Below are positions 27,801-38,744 of a DNA stretch of 64,000 nucleotides, piece after piece. The DNA is from Seriola aureovittata (taxonomy: Eukaryota; Chordata; Actinopteri; Carangiformes; Carangidae): the NCBI RefSeq assembly GCF_021018895.1, contig NC_079380.1, positions 5,388,236 through 5,452,235 of the forward strand, written 5' to 3'. Under the pieces are notes generated by a model. The model made no database searches. It saw nothing but the letters and a program-made list of their open reading frames with translations, and was not told the DNA's origin. Both the position numbers and the translations under genes were made by a program. Position 1 is the stretch's first letter. Each line of letters begins with the position of its first letter.

Positions 27801-29140
27801 TGGCTTTGTTTTCAGAGAGGTGGGCACAGTCATTCTCACAGTTTAAAGAGGGCAACTAATAACTTTGGATGATGCCCTGTTTCCATTATGCACATGTCTC
27901 TTACCACATTTACATTTCAGTTGCCACACCACTGCATCCTTGGCAATGTGTCATCACTGCAGGGAAATATAGCTTCCACAGTTTGCCGTAGTTTGATGTG
28001 AACTAAACTATTACAGATGATGACACAGAATGCCATATTTTTTGGTGTGATTTCTCTTTCTTTTTAATATGTATGTTTTTTTCTAACATTAACATTGATC
28101 TTTTTTGCTTCCATTCAGTGATATTCTGCGAATGGACTCCACTAATGCAGACGCACTGTATGTGCGTGGTCTTTGTCTCTACTATGAGGACTGCATTGAC
28201 AAGGCCGTCCAGTTCTTTGTTCAGGCCCTGCGTATGGCTCCTGACCATGACAAGGCTCGGCTTGCATGCAGAGTGAGTTATTCAGAAGAGAAGAGTTTTG
28301 TGAACCAGTTAAACCATTTTCACTATGAATATTGCTAAGAAAAACTGCTGTTAACTGAGGAAAATTGAAGAAACAGAAAAGAAAACATATTTCAGTACTT
28401 CTTTTATCCATCTTAAGTCAGATTGACTTCTACTACCGCAAAGATGGGCCAGAGTAGATTTTTAAGATTGTCCTATGTGTTTGTTTTCCCAGAATGCCAA
28501 AGCACTAAAAGCCAAGAAGGAGGAGGGGAACAAGGCGTTCAAGGAGGGAAACTTTGAGGCAGCGTATGAGCTGTACTCTGAGGCATTAACAATAGACCCC
28601 AACAACATCAAGACTAATGCCAAACTGTACTGTAATAGGGCCACTGTTGGATCTAAGGTGAGACATATGCACAAGAGAGATACCACTTGTTGTTTGGACA
28701 TCTGACGAGTTGTTTTTCATTATGGGAGAATCCTCTCATCCTTGGTTTTAGTCATTTCAAACACAACACTTGAGAAGATAATGCACACTTTTATATTTTG
28801 GTCATGTAAGAAAGAAATTTTATAGTCATTAGCACAGGATTAACATAAAAACCTACTTAATTACTGACTGTGTGGCTGTTTGCCACAAAAAGCTGGATAT
28901 GTTTGACACCATATCAGTAAAAATTGCAAACGAGATATGGACACAAACAGCTCTGACAAAACACAAAGTAGCAGATAAGGACAGAGTAGGACTTGTGTCT
29001 GTTTAGATAAAGGTAAGGACACAACCACAAACACACAAAACTCCAAACTGTGACTCCTACAGTGCACTGGACTGAGATATTTTTGATAAGTCTAGAATGA
29101 TAGGCTTGTTCCAGGCTTACAGTAATGTAATTGGCATGCA

Positions 29141-29195
<55 letters not shown>

Positions 29196-30689
29196 AGTCC
29201 TCAGTCAGTTAGTTTGCAGAGTCCTCATTCTGTTCCTATGACAGTATAAAGTTTATTGGAATATTTCCTTTTTTGTATTTTCTTCTGTCAAATCAAGACC
29301 ACTACGTTTCTGTGTCTGCTTTGCATGGTCATACTTTTTTTCTTTTTCTTTGAAAGCTGAAGAAACTAGAACAGGCCATTGAAGACTGCACAAAGGCCAT
29401 TAAACTGGATGAGACCTACATCAAGGCCTATTTACGGAGAGCACAGTGGTACTTCTAATATTTCTAACTCTGTTGTTAATAGAGATAGCAAGTAGCTCTT
29501 GCTATCTCTATTATTTGCTAACTCTATTACACACCAGGACAAACAGAAGACAGTGTCATTATCATCAATTACACTTTTTTTCTATTATTCAAATTTGTTA
29601 AAGAAACAATGACAGACTTGTGCATACTGTGTTGCAGCTACATGGACACAGAGCAGTATGAAGAGGCAGTGCGAGACTATGAGAAGGTTTACCAGACAGA
29701 GAAGACAAAAGGTGAGAATCTGACTCCAGCATTCCTCTTCATTTTTCTAATTCATGGTGCTTAAACATTATGCACTGGGAGCTTATGACTGTTTTGCTAC
29801 CTTCTGCCACTTTAATAACATTGATACTCCTGTTGTTTATTAACCCGTTCCTTCTTTTCTTTCCATTATTCCATAGAACACAAGCACCTCCTGAAAAATG
29901 CCCAGCTGGAGTTGAAGAAAAGCAAACGGAAAGATTACTACAAAGTGCTAGGGGTGGATAAGAATGCCACGGAAGATGAGATCAAGAAAGCTTACCGCAA
30001 ACGTGCACTTTTACATCACCCAGGTGATTTATTTCTTCAAGTATTGTGATTTTACACAGGAACAGAAACATCTAATGTGTGATTAACAAACATAACACTT
30101 CTATTCTATACCTTTCCTCAGACCGTCACAGCGGAGCTAGTCCTGAGGTGCAGAAAGAAGAAGAGAAGAAGTTCAAGGAGGTGGGCGAGGCCTTCAGTGT
30201 GCTTTCAGACCCAAAGAAGAAGTCACGCTATGACAGCGGCCAGGATCTTGAGGATGACGGCATGAACATGGGAGGTCAGCACCTGGGCAAGCCTTGGGGT
30301 GGGAGGTTTCGAGGGTGAACAGATCGAAATACAAGTCATGTCTGAGCCAATGAGTCACTTCTTTATTATAAAGGAGCAATTGATTTTATAGTGAGAAGGT
30401 TCAACCTGGCTGGAAAGTTCTCTGTGTTGATGACTATTCTTACTTGCGATTTCTTTCTGCCAGATTTTGATGCCAACAACATTTTCAAGGCGTTCTTTGG
30501 AGGCCCAGGAGGTTTTAGTTTTGAAGGTAATTTATGTTCTATTTGTATCCAAAAAACTGAGAGAAGTGATGTGATGCTCTTCGGTCAACCACTTTGGAAA
30601 GATACTCTAATTTTGTATTTCAGTTATTGACTTGTTTGTCATTTGTTTCAGCATCTGGACCAGGAAATTTCTTCTTCCAGTTTGGTTAA
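24802..30689 (+). CDS. dnajc7: DnaJ homolog subfamily C member 7 (TPR2 co-chaperone)
   Basis: Fourteen exons: 24802-24875, 25639-25727, 25865-25989, 26461-26574, 26903-26977, 27077-27195, 28119-28272, 28493-28657, 29357-29448, 29638-29711, 29877-30023, 30122-30274, 30464-30526 and 30652-30689. They sum to 493 aa, against 494 in human. The start codon lies in GGCAAAATGG, with [24 protein letters not shown] following. Tandem TPR repeats run from about residue 27 to 360 (for example [22 protein letters not shown] and [21 protein letters not shown]). A J domain follows ([24 protein letters not shown]) with the HPD triad at 408-410, and the C-terminus is GNFFFQFG. In this family the protein binds Hsp70 and Hsp90 through the TPRs and stimulates Hsp70 ATPase through the J domain, recycling clients between them in the cytosol. 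Confidence 0.97.
29142..29192. repeat. (CA)n microsatellite
   Basis: About 25 CA units in dnajc7 intron 8. Confidence 0.95.
29478..29512. repeat. Perfect 15-bp hairpin in dnajc7 intron 9
   Basis: AATAGAGATAGCAAG (29478-29492) is followed by a 5-nt loop and its exact reverse complement (29498-29512). It lies 30 bp downstream of the exon 9 donor. Confidence 0.85.
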
Positions 30690-32333
30690 TTGGAGGATTC
30701 GTCTACCTAAACAGTTACTGCATCAGGACTTTTCAACAATGTCAACTCCCTGACCCACCATCCGTATTTAATAACTGACTGATTGCAAGTCAGATTCTTG
30801 TCTATGCCATTGACTGAATGAATGCAACCCAATGACCACATACAGCAAATGATTTAACGCCCGTATAGCAAGGACACCAAGACAGCTCAGACTGAGTTGA
30901 TAGTGTTACTGGTTTTGGATTTGTTTTTTTTCCCTCCAGAATGAAACAAACTTTAAAGCCAGTAATGGCTAGCAACAATGGTCCAAACATTTTCTGGATT
31001 TTTGAGATAAAAGAGATTGTGCAGCTATTGTATCAGAGCTTTTAGGGATCCATACAGGAAGTGACATCCTGGGGAAACTCTTGAGATGCAACTGAGCACT
31101 GAGCAAGCTATTATCCGGCTCGTCTCAACTTACTGCTGACGGTGTATTCTCTGCATGAAAATTAATAAATTGCTTAATGATTTCTGAAGAAAATCACTGA
31201 GCAATCAGCACCTCCCCCCTTTCCCCTGTCAGTCAGACAGACAGACAGACAGAGTTGGCTGCTACGAATTCACACTGAAAACTGCCTCCTTGTCATAAGC
31301 CAATACGAGCATTTGAGCATTTTTAAAATTCACAACACATGGAGCCTAGACCTACACATAAAGTACAGCTGAAGCACACTAGAAAGATGGCAGTGGAGAC
31401 AGCTGTGCTGGCTTTGTTGCCAGCGAAGTCCCCCTACCTCTTGTTGTCACAGGTTTTATGTTTGATGTTGCCATTCACAGATTGCTGCATTGTACATTTT
31501 ACTGGAATGTAAAGTGTTGATTTGTGATGATAGTTGATGATTTTTTTCCATTTTTTTTATTTTGATATGTATATTTATTGTAAATTTGCTGTCTGATAGA
31601 ACCATTGGTGTAAGATGAGGACACTTTTCTATTATGTAAACGTTTGAAAGCGACATCGATTGTGAGCGTCCCTTTGACACAAATTCAGGAAGGTAATTGT
31701 TTTGCTTGATCAGCATGAAGTATTGCACAGAAATAGATTATGCTCTTTGTGTTCCTTGACTGTGATGCAAGCTGTCTAATTTTACTCAATGCAACAGATA
31801 ATAGAACATTGACCTGTGATATGTTTGCCATCGTCTAAGAAAGTCAGGCACTTGTGTGATGATGAAACCTTGTAATGTTCAGTTGCTTCCTGATGAGTGT
31901 TTTGTTCTCTTGGTGCATTTCATGATGAAAAGAAAAGCATCCTCATCTTTGCTTTCCTTGTTTTTGCCCTTATGGTGAAACCATCCTCTCTTTACCCTTG
32001 AAAAGTACCAGCCATGTCAATAAAGTTGGCCTCCTCTGGGTTTCCCCTTAACTGTTTTTTTCATTTAATTTTACTGGAATAGTATCAGTATTAACAATTT
32101 AAACAAAATTATCAACCTTTAATGATAAGGTTATTACCACATGTATAATTCATACTGAAAGCAGATTTTTGTTGTGCTGCGGTAAGCGGCCAGTAGATGG
32201 CGTTACTTTCCTTCCTTCTAGTTTGTTGGTGTGGTTGCTAGGATACCGGAGGTGTTAGTGTGTTTGGATACCTTCCGGAGTTAAGTTTTCTGTGAGCGTT
32301 CGTCTGTGAATTAAGTTTAACGTGACAAAAAAA
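30690..32333 (+). other. dnajc7: dnajc7 3'UTR and short dnajc7-odad4 spacer
   Basis: After the dnajc7 stop there is 1.3 kb without a coding frame, up to a poly(A) signal AATAAA at 32019-32024. A (GACA)n tract lies near 31230-31252. The remaining 300 bp before the odad4 ATG must hold the odad4 promoter. Confidence 0.65.
32234..32247 (+). promoter_or_regulatory. Candidate RFX X-box upstream of odad4
   Basis: GTTGCTAGGATACC sits 87 bp upstream of the odad4 ATG. It approximates the two-half-site X-box (GTNRCC ... RGYAAC) with about three deviations. Motile-cilia genes are commonly driven by RFX factors with FOXJ1, so position and gene function support it; the match itself is imperfect. Confidence 0.4.
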
Positions 32334-35300
32334 ATGTCAGGCAAAGATGGAGGCGACGATGGTCAAAAGCCACAGAGCGTATTCTCCACTTTAATGGCCG
32401 ACGGGGATTGGCTTTACATTAAAGGAGAGTATAAAAAGGCTATAGACAGATTCACAACGGTAAGAACAAAGAAACTAGTTACCTAGCCAACGTCAGGCAT
32501 AGCACATTGTCCTAACTGGAGCTCATCATCTTGTGGTGATAACGCATTGTCCAAGGCTGTCAGTGCAACTTTTCAATGTAGGTACGGAATGCCTTGTTTT
32601 TGCTCTTTGTTTAGGCTCTGACTTTAAAGCCTGATGATAAGAACTGCTATGTTGGCCGAGCCAAATGTTACCTGAAGATGGGGCAATCTGAAAACGCTTT
32701 AAAAGATGCAGAGGCTTCACTCGAAGAAGACGTGACATTTTTCGAGGTACACATGAGTCTGCAGAAATATTTACGATTGTGCGTTCCAGCGTCTAGACAA
32801 AAATACATGCATTATATATATATGCATTTATACTATTTAAATCACAGACCTCAAGACAGAACTCTATGGTAAATATACGAGAAACTATGAAAAGTGAAGC
32901 CACGAGAATTTATTTTATCATGATTTTTTAGGGATTGTACCAGAAGGCAGAGGCTTTATACTACTTGGGAGAATTTGAATTCGCACTGGTGTTTTACCAC
33001 ACAGGACAAAAGCTACGTCCACATATACAGGAGTTCAGACTGGGTATCCAAAAAGCACAGGAGTCCATAGAAAACTCTGTTGGTTGTAAGTAATTTAACA
33101 CATTTTTGTGACTTAAATTATAATGACAGCATATGAATATCTTTCTCACAATTCACACTTAAAATCTAAATCATTACAGGCCCTTCATCTGTAAAACTGG
33201 AGATTAAGGGAGATTTATCATGTCTCCAAAAAGATGAGGAGGTAAGTCTTTCACTTGCCCTTCAGTAATCCAGTATTTAGCATGCATGCTTGGAGACAGA
33301 GCTGTTAAGGATAACTGCATGCATACAGCAACCAAGCAATTCTACTGCAACAGAAAAGACAAAAAAAATATGAAACTTCTGAACAGTATTTGAGTCTTAC
33401 CCAGGATCACTTCTTTAACCAATGGGTTAACATAGACTTAACAGTTTTCTATATGTAATGTTCACCCTGACCTCCCATCTGAAGCACAATACTATGTTTC
33501 TGAATGACTGACCTGTAAAGAGGGTACGGCCAATTACTGCTATTCAGCATCTGAAGAAGGAAAAAAAACAGCAGACCCAGAAGACCCCCAAGAGTGAAAA
33601 GACAATCAAACAACTGCTGGGAGAGTTTTACAGTGACAAGAAATATCTAGAAAACCTGCTGAAAGACAAAGGTACTATGTTATTTCTATAACCTTTTCTG
33701 ACTATACTTTTGTCTCTCTACATCTTTCATTTGAATATACCTGATTAAATAGAGATTGAATGAAGTTTGCTGTTGTCGTGGCTTCAGATGTTAACTATTA
33801 GTTTCTCCAGTGTTCAGTACTGTTCAATATGTTTGTTTAATCCTAAATACAATGATGTTGTTCACTTTTAATAAACTGATATTTAAAACTGTTACGCAAT
33901 GATCTGCAGATTTGGTAAAAGGCAAGATGAAGAATGGGGAACAACTGCAGGACGTCATTCAGAGCTCCCTCACATACCTCGACAATTGCACTGAGTTGTG
34001 GAACCAGGAGAAACCTATCTGTGCACGGGAAAGGGACCGTAAGCTCATGCAACAAAAATGTAGCAAGCTCTGTCCCATTGCACCCTCTGAACCTGCTCTG
34101 TCCCTGCTGAAGAGCCTGGATGACTTTGATGCAGGTAAGTCAGGACTCTGGCTGAACTTGTAGCCTTGTGTGTTTCTTTTTAGCCTAAAAGTGTTTACTT
34201 TATGTTTGTTGTCTTAGAGTTGACATCCGGAAATGCAGAGAGTAATCTCAAGAAGGCAAAAGAGGTCATGAAGACAGTGCAGGGATGGTCAGAGAAAGAT
34301 GCACCTAATAAAAAAAAGGTTTTGGGCAGCCTGCACAGTTGCATTGGGAATGCTTTGATGTACCTGGGAGATATGGAGAAAGCATTAGACCATCATCAAA
34401 AAGACTTGGAGTTGGCTAAACAGTGGTGAGAATCTGAAGAAATTACACAAGAGGAGTCAAAGTATAGTACAACAATAGATCAGATGTTCAGTAATCTTTC
34501 TTATCAACAGCAAACTTCCAGAAGCAATGTCCAGGGCGCTGGACAACATTGGCAGAGTATATGCCCAAATTGGACAGTTGACACAGGCCATTGAGTTGTA
34601 AGTAAATAATGAAATATCTACTGCTCTTGTGAAATATGCGACATGGCCATCCTTAGCAAAAAATGCTATTTTGATGGTAATCTTTTCTAGTCACACCTTA
34701 CATAACAAGTATTATCTTACATTGAGAAATTACTATGGAAGATTAGTTTATTGGTGACATTATATTTATTAAATTTTCTTCTCCCTCTTCTCTATTTCAT
34801 TTTCTTCTCAATTCAGCTGGGAAAAGAAAATACCACTTGTGCGTGGTGGTTTGGAGAAGACCTGGTTGTTTCACGAAATTGGTTGGTGTTACCTGGAGCT
34901 TAATCGCCATAAAGAAGCCCGAGACTATGGCGTCCGTTCAGTTGCTGCGGCTGATGAAATTGCTGACGAAAAATGGCAGATAAATGCCAACGTGTTGGTG
35001 GCACAATCAGAAAGTAATTCTTTGTCTGGTTTTATCACTTCATATTTGAACATTTCGATTAACAGTAACATGTCATCTTCTAGTATTCTAATGCTGTTGT
35101 AACTGTACAAACTAGTGACCTGACCTTTAAGTAATTTCCACTGTGTTTATTATCAGTGAACCTTGGAAACTTTGAATCCAGTGTCGCCAGCTTTGAGAGA
35201 GCCTTAACCCATGCCAAACTGCAAAAAGACGACTCCTCCATGAATGCTATTCAGAAGGTTCCCACTCTGTTTCCCATTCACATCATCTGAGTTCCATTTA

Positions 35301-35378
35301 AAGATATTTTTAAAGGCTGACATTTATCATTCTTCATTTCAGGCTCTTGATGAAGCAAAGCAACACCTATCACAATGA
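32334..35378 (+). CDS. odad4: Outer dynein arm docking complex subunit 4 (TTC25)
   Basis: Eleven exons: 32334-32459, 32615-32746, 32932-33085, 33180-33241, 33548-33671, 33910-34134, 34218-34425, 34511-34597, 34817-35013, 35157-35257 and 35343-35378. They encode 483 aa, ending ALDEAKQHLSQ. TPR units cover the N-terminal third (LMADGDWLYIKGEYKKAIDRF, NALKDAEASLEED, LYQKAEALYYLGEFEFALVFY). The middle is basic (SEKTIKQLLGEFYSDKKYLE, CARERDRKLMQQK). A second TPR block follows (CIGNALMYLGDMEKALDHHQKD, ALDNIGRVYAQIGQL, EKTWLFHEIGWCYLELNR). In this family the protein anchors outer dynein arms to doublet microtubules in motile cilia; human mutations cause ciliary dyskinesia. The human protein is about 672 aa, with a long charged tail after the last TPRs that is absent here. 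A poly(A) signal lies only 34 bp past the stop (35412-35417), supporting the short form. Confidence 0.94.
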
Positions 35379-36495
35379 GGATGTATCCAGTCAAGACTGA
35401 GTGCAGCCTGAAATAAAAGAAAGAGAATGATCACTGATCAAAACAAGTTCTATAAAAGTCATCTGACATGTATTGAAAAGATTTGTAATGTATTTGTGTT
35501 TGTATTTAAATTTGAGACGTCTGCGTGTTTTCAGTAAGATTTTTTAAAGAAACTGGCTGATAAATAAGACCCAGTGTCTGCTTACAGGTTTTGATGAACA
35601 CAGGCATGTTTTGAGTAGTAACTTCTCAAGGTTAAAATATGAACACCAGTATGAAACACAAATATAAACCAGGCAATGGATCGTGGTGTTGGGTTATACA
35701 TGATGAAGCTACGAAGGTCATATCAGGAGCAATGGTCTTTTGTTACAGACAGCAGTAAATTTTACAAAGGTATACTGTTCTCTGAGAAGTAAAAATATTG
35801 GGAAATAACATGGGGAATTACTTTAAAGCCCCAGATCTGGCTTTCACCCCGCTTTTAGAATATAGCTGGGGAACTGGAACCACAAAGAGTATCTTTCTAT
35901 AAACAGTCTGACTTACCAAAGTTATTTGATTTTGTTGGATTACTTCTGGAGAATGAATTATATTATTTTTAGTACTGTAAATATTTTCAATCACAATGAA
36001 CAATCTATTTGTGAAGCTGTGTTTTTGTCAAAGTTCTCTGAAAAACTGCAATAGCTATTATATAGAAAATGAGTCCCTTGATACATAAAGTAGGGGAATT
36101 TTAGGGGAACTTCCACGTCACAACTCTTCTGTATCTATCACCAGGCATGCATGAGTGCTTGCCTGATGATAGATACAGAAAGTTAACAAGGTTAACACAA
36201 ATGTTGAGTGCTTTGTGTGTAGGTCAGAGGCAGCAGAATTACAACTTATGATAATTTTCAGCTTTTTAATGGGACCCTCCTTTTTCTGAAATCTTGATGA
36301 TGGATTTATAATTGTGCACCTTTCAATTAAAATAATATGGTTATTTTCCTCAACTGAACTCTTCATAAATGTTGAAAAAATCACTGTTACATTGCCTTGT
36401 GTGTTTGCAAAGTAGTCTTATCACTTTGGGTTTGTCAGGTCTACTTTATGGGATAGGAGTGGTATCACATATAAAGTGACTGAGGTTCACACCTG

Positions 36496-36526
<31 letters not shown>

Positions 36527-36900
36527 GACGTGAAAAATTGCAAATCATGTAAAATAGAGAAATGAGAAATATATATTTTTTTTGTCTTTATTAAAGTTCA
36601 GCACACATGTACACAAATACACATTCAGTTTATACACAACAAGAACGAATGACAAAATATATAAAATTAATTATTAATTATTTAGAAAATAATAGGATGT
36701 AAGGCTTTAATTATAATTTAATGCTTTTAGATGAATATGGGGAAAGTGACCAATGGTAAATGTGTGTTTTGTGGCTATTCTACTTATAAATTTAATGTTC
36801 TATTCATGTTCTTTTTCAAAAATCAATGCAAATAAAGTTTAAAATGTTAAATCAATATAAGCTTATGACTTAGGGAAATTTTGCAGCGGTATAATTTTAT
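35379..36900. other. odad4-cnp intergenic
   Basis: Apart from the odad4 poly(A) signal (35412-35417), no gene is seen. The stretch is AT-rich and contains a 21-bp hairpin (36127-36180) and a (TG)n tract (36498-36524). Confidence 0.6.
36127..36180. repeat. 21-bp near-perfect hairpin
   Basis: Arm 36127-36147 (TTCTGTATCTATCA...CAGGCA) and arm 36160-36180 are inverted copies with a single change that would be a G-U or A-C pair in RNA, depending on strand. The loop is 12 nt. Flanking AACTC and AGTT add about four more pairs across a bulge. Confidence 0.85.
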
Positions 36901-36942
36901 ATTTCTCCAGTGGCGTCCTTCCGGTGTCAGGGGCGTGTCCGT

Positions 36943-37100
36943 GGCCCCGCCCAGTTGCGCGTTCCCGGGAATTTCCGTTTTTTTCCCGTCTCCTTGAAGA
37001 GTGGAGCGAGTGCGTGTCTGTGCCAAGGATTGCCTTGTCATTGTATCCAGAGAGAAACGCGTGGTCAGCGGCACCACCGACAGCTTCACTGCAGCAACTG
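36943..37100 (+). promoter_or_regulatory. cnp: cnp promoter and noncoding exon 1
   Basis: A GC box (GGCCCCGCCC, 36943-36952) is followed by TTCCCGGGAA (36962-36971, STAT/BCL6-like palindrome). This overlaps GGGAATTTCC (36967-36976), a perfect kappaB consensus. A candidate noncoding exon ends at 37100 with a good donor (CAACTG|GTAAGC). The next exon starts at 38707, carrying the coding start. The start site of transcription is inferred, not seen. Confidence 0.5.
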
Positions 37101-38710
37101 GTAAGCTGGCATTTTAGCAAACAATAGCCACTCATACTGTATGCTACAACTCGTTCATTATCTTTGTTTACTCAAATTACCTAAATAAGTTGTTCCAGTA
37201 GCACGCGGTGAGTTGTTTCCGCCTCATAAACATCCAACTTGATAAGACGTGGCGCTGTAGCTGGTGATGTTATATCCAATTTAACTGGCTGCCAGGCTAA
37301 ATTGTTTTTGTCTGGCGTGCTAGCGTTAGGTGCACGCCACTCCCCGCCTGGCCACATTGTGCAGTTAGTGAAATGTAATGTCCAACCTCTATCGATTTTC
37401 TCTGTTTAAAACCATATTTAAGGTCCCTTTGCCGCGGCCGTCGACTCTTATTTTAAAATTTCTGATTCTTGGTTAAGTTAATGTATTATCTATTCATTTA
37501 AACTTGCCTTTAACAAAAAAGACAACCACCCTCTCACTCACTGCGCATTTACTGCTGCTGTACCTTTTCTAATAAAACGAAAGAGGTTAAGTTAAATAAA
37601 CGTGAAAGTGTTGATATTTCCTAATTTTTCATGTTTGGTTTCGGTTGCATTTTACCAGCTGGTAAAATACTGAGTTCAGTGTGGGCCAGGTTTGTCTTTG
37701 TTGCTACATTGGGTTGAGTGTTGAGAGCTTCCCCTCTGTCTCATGACACGACGAGGTTTCGCACATCTGTAAAATCAGCATTTAGAAACGTACCTTACCC
37801 TGACATTTGGCAAAATATCCTGCCACACGGTGGAGGTCGCTGTAGTATGATGTAATCACACTTTTCTGCTATGCCCCATTTTCTTAACCACCCTTTGTCT
37901 ATGTTTGCTGGCAAGGTTTACCGATGTTAATTTCTCAATACAAGGTCTAAATACATATTTTTGCAGTCATGTTTGCGTGTCTCTACCATTGGACTGCTGG
38001 CCTTATTCTTTAACACATAAATGGAAATTAAAAATTGATTGAGTTGTATCAGCATTTTGCCCCCACCCATCCTATATGCACAAGGGCACAACACTGCTTC
38101 TAAACAAAAATGAACATTAAAGCTTAATGTTGTTTCAGGGCTATTGGATTAAATCAGATGCGACATTGTGTCCACCTACTGCAGCAAAAAAAGATTCCGT
38201 CCCAACAAAACCACTCTCTTTCTTAAATTATGGAGTAACTTCCCGTATGAGACATTATGACCACAATCCTGATAAAACTGGCCTCTAGAAGGGCATGCGG
38301 TTAAAAAGCATATTGACACTTCTTCCACAGTGTTTGCTGCCACATGTACATATTCTTCAATTGAGCCAGTTAAAGAAAGAAAGAATTAATAATTTTATCA
38401 AATTGCTCAGTACGACAATCTGTAAATCCCAAATTGTAACCTTCTCCATTTTAACCATTTCAGTCAGATTTAATTTGGAGATATGATGCATGAACCCGAA
38501 ATAAATGGATGCATGACTCATGCCCTGCTCCAGCCTTGGCCTAGTATTCAAACTTTTCAAGCCGTAATTTGCTGAGAGTTGGAGCAGCTCTATTTTTGTG
38601 CTCTTTAAGGTATAATGGGTGGGCAAATGTTGAAAGGGTTCTATGAATTCAGTCATCACTGGGCTGATTAAAGCTTTTCTCTCTTTCTTTTAATTATGCA
38701 TTTAAGGTAC

Positions 38711-38737
38711 ATGGTGGTGTATAAAGGGAGACTGTAA
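38711..38737 (+). CDS. Short upstream ORF in cnp leader
   Basis: ATG at 38711 opens an 8-codon frame (MVVYKGRL) ending at TAA 38735-38737, seven bases before the main cnp ATG. It lies at the very start of exon 2, so it will be present in any mRNA using the 38706 acceptor. It could reduce or regulate cnp translation; that is inference. Confidence 0.45.
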   Translation: MVVYKGRL

Positions 38738-38744
38738 GCCAGAC

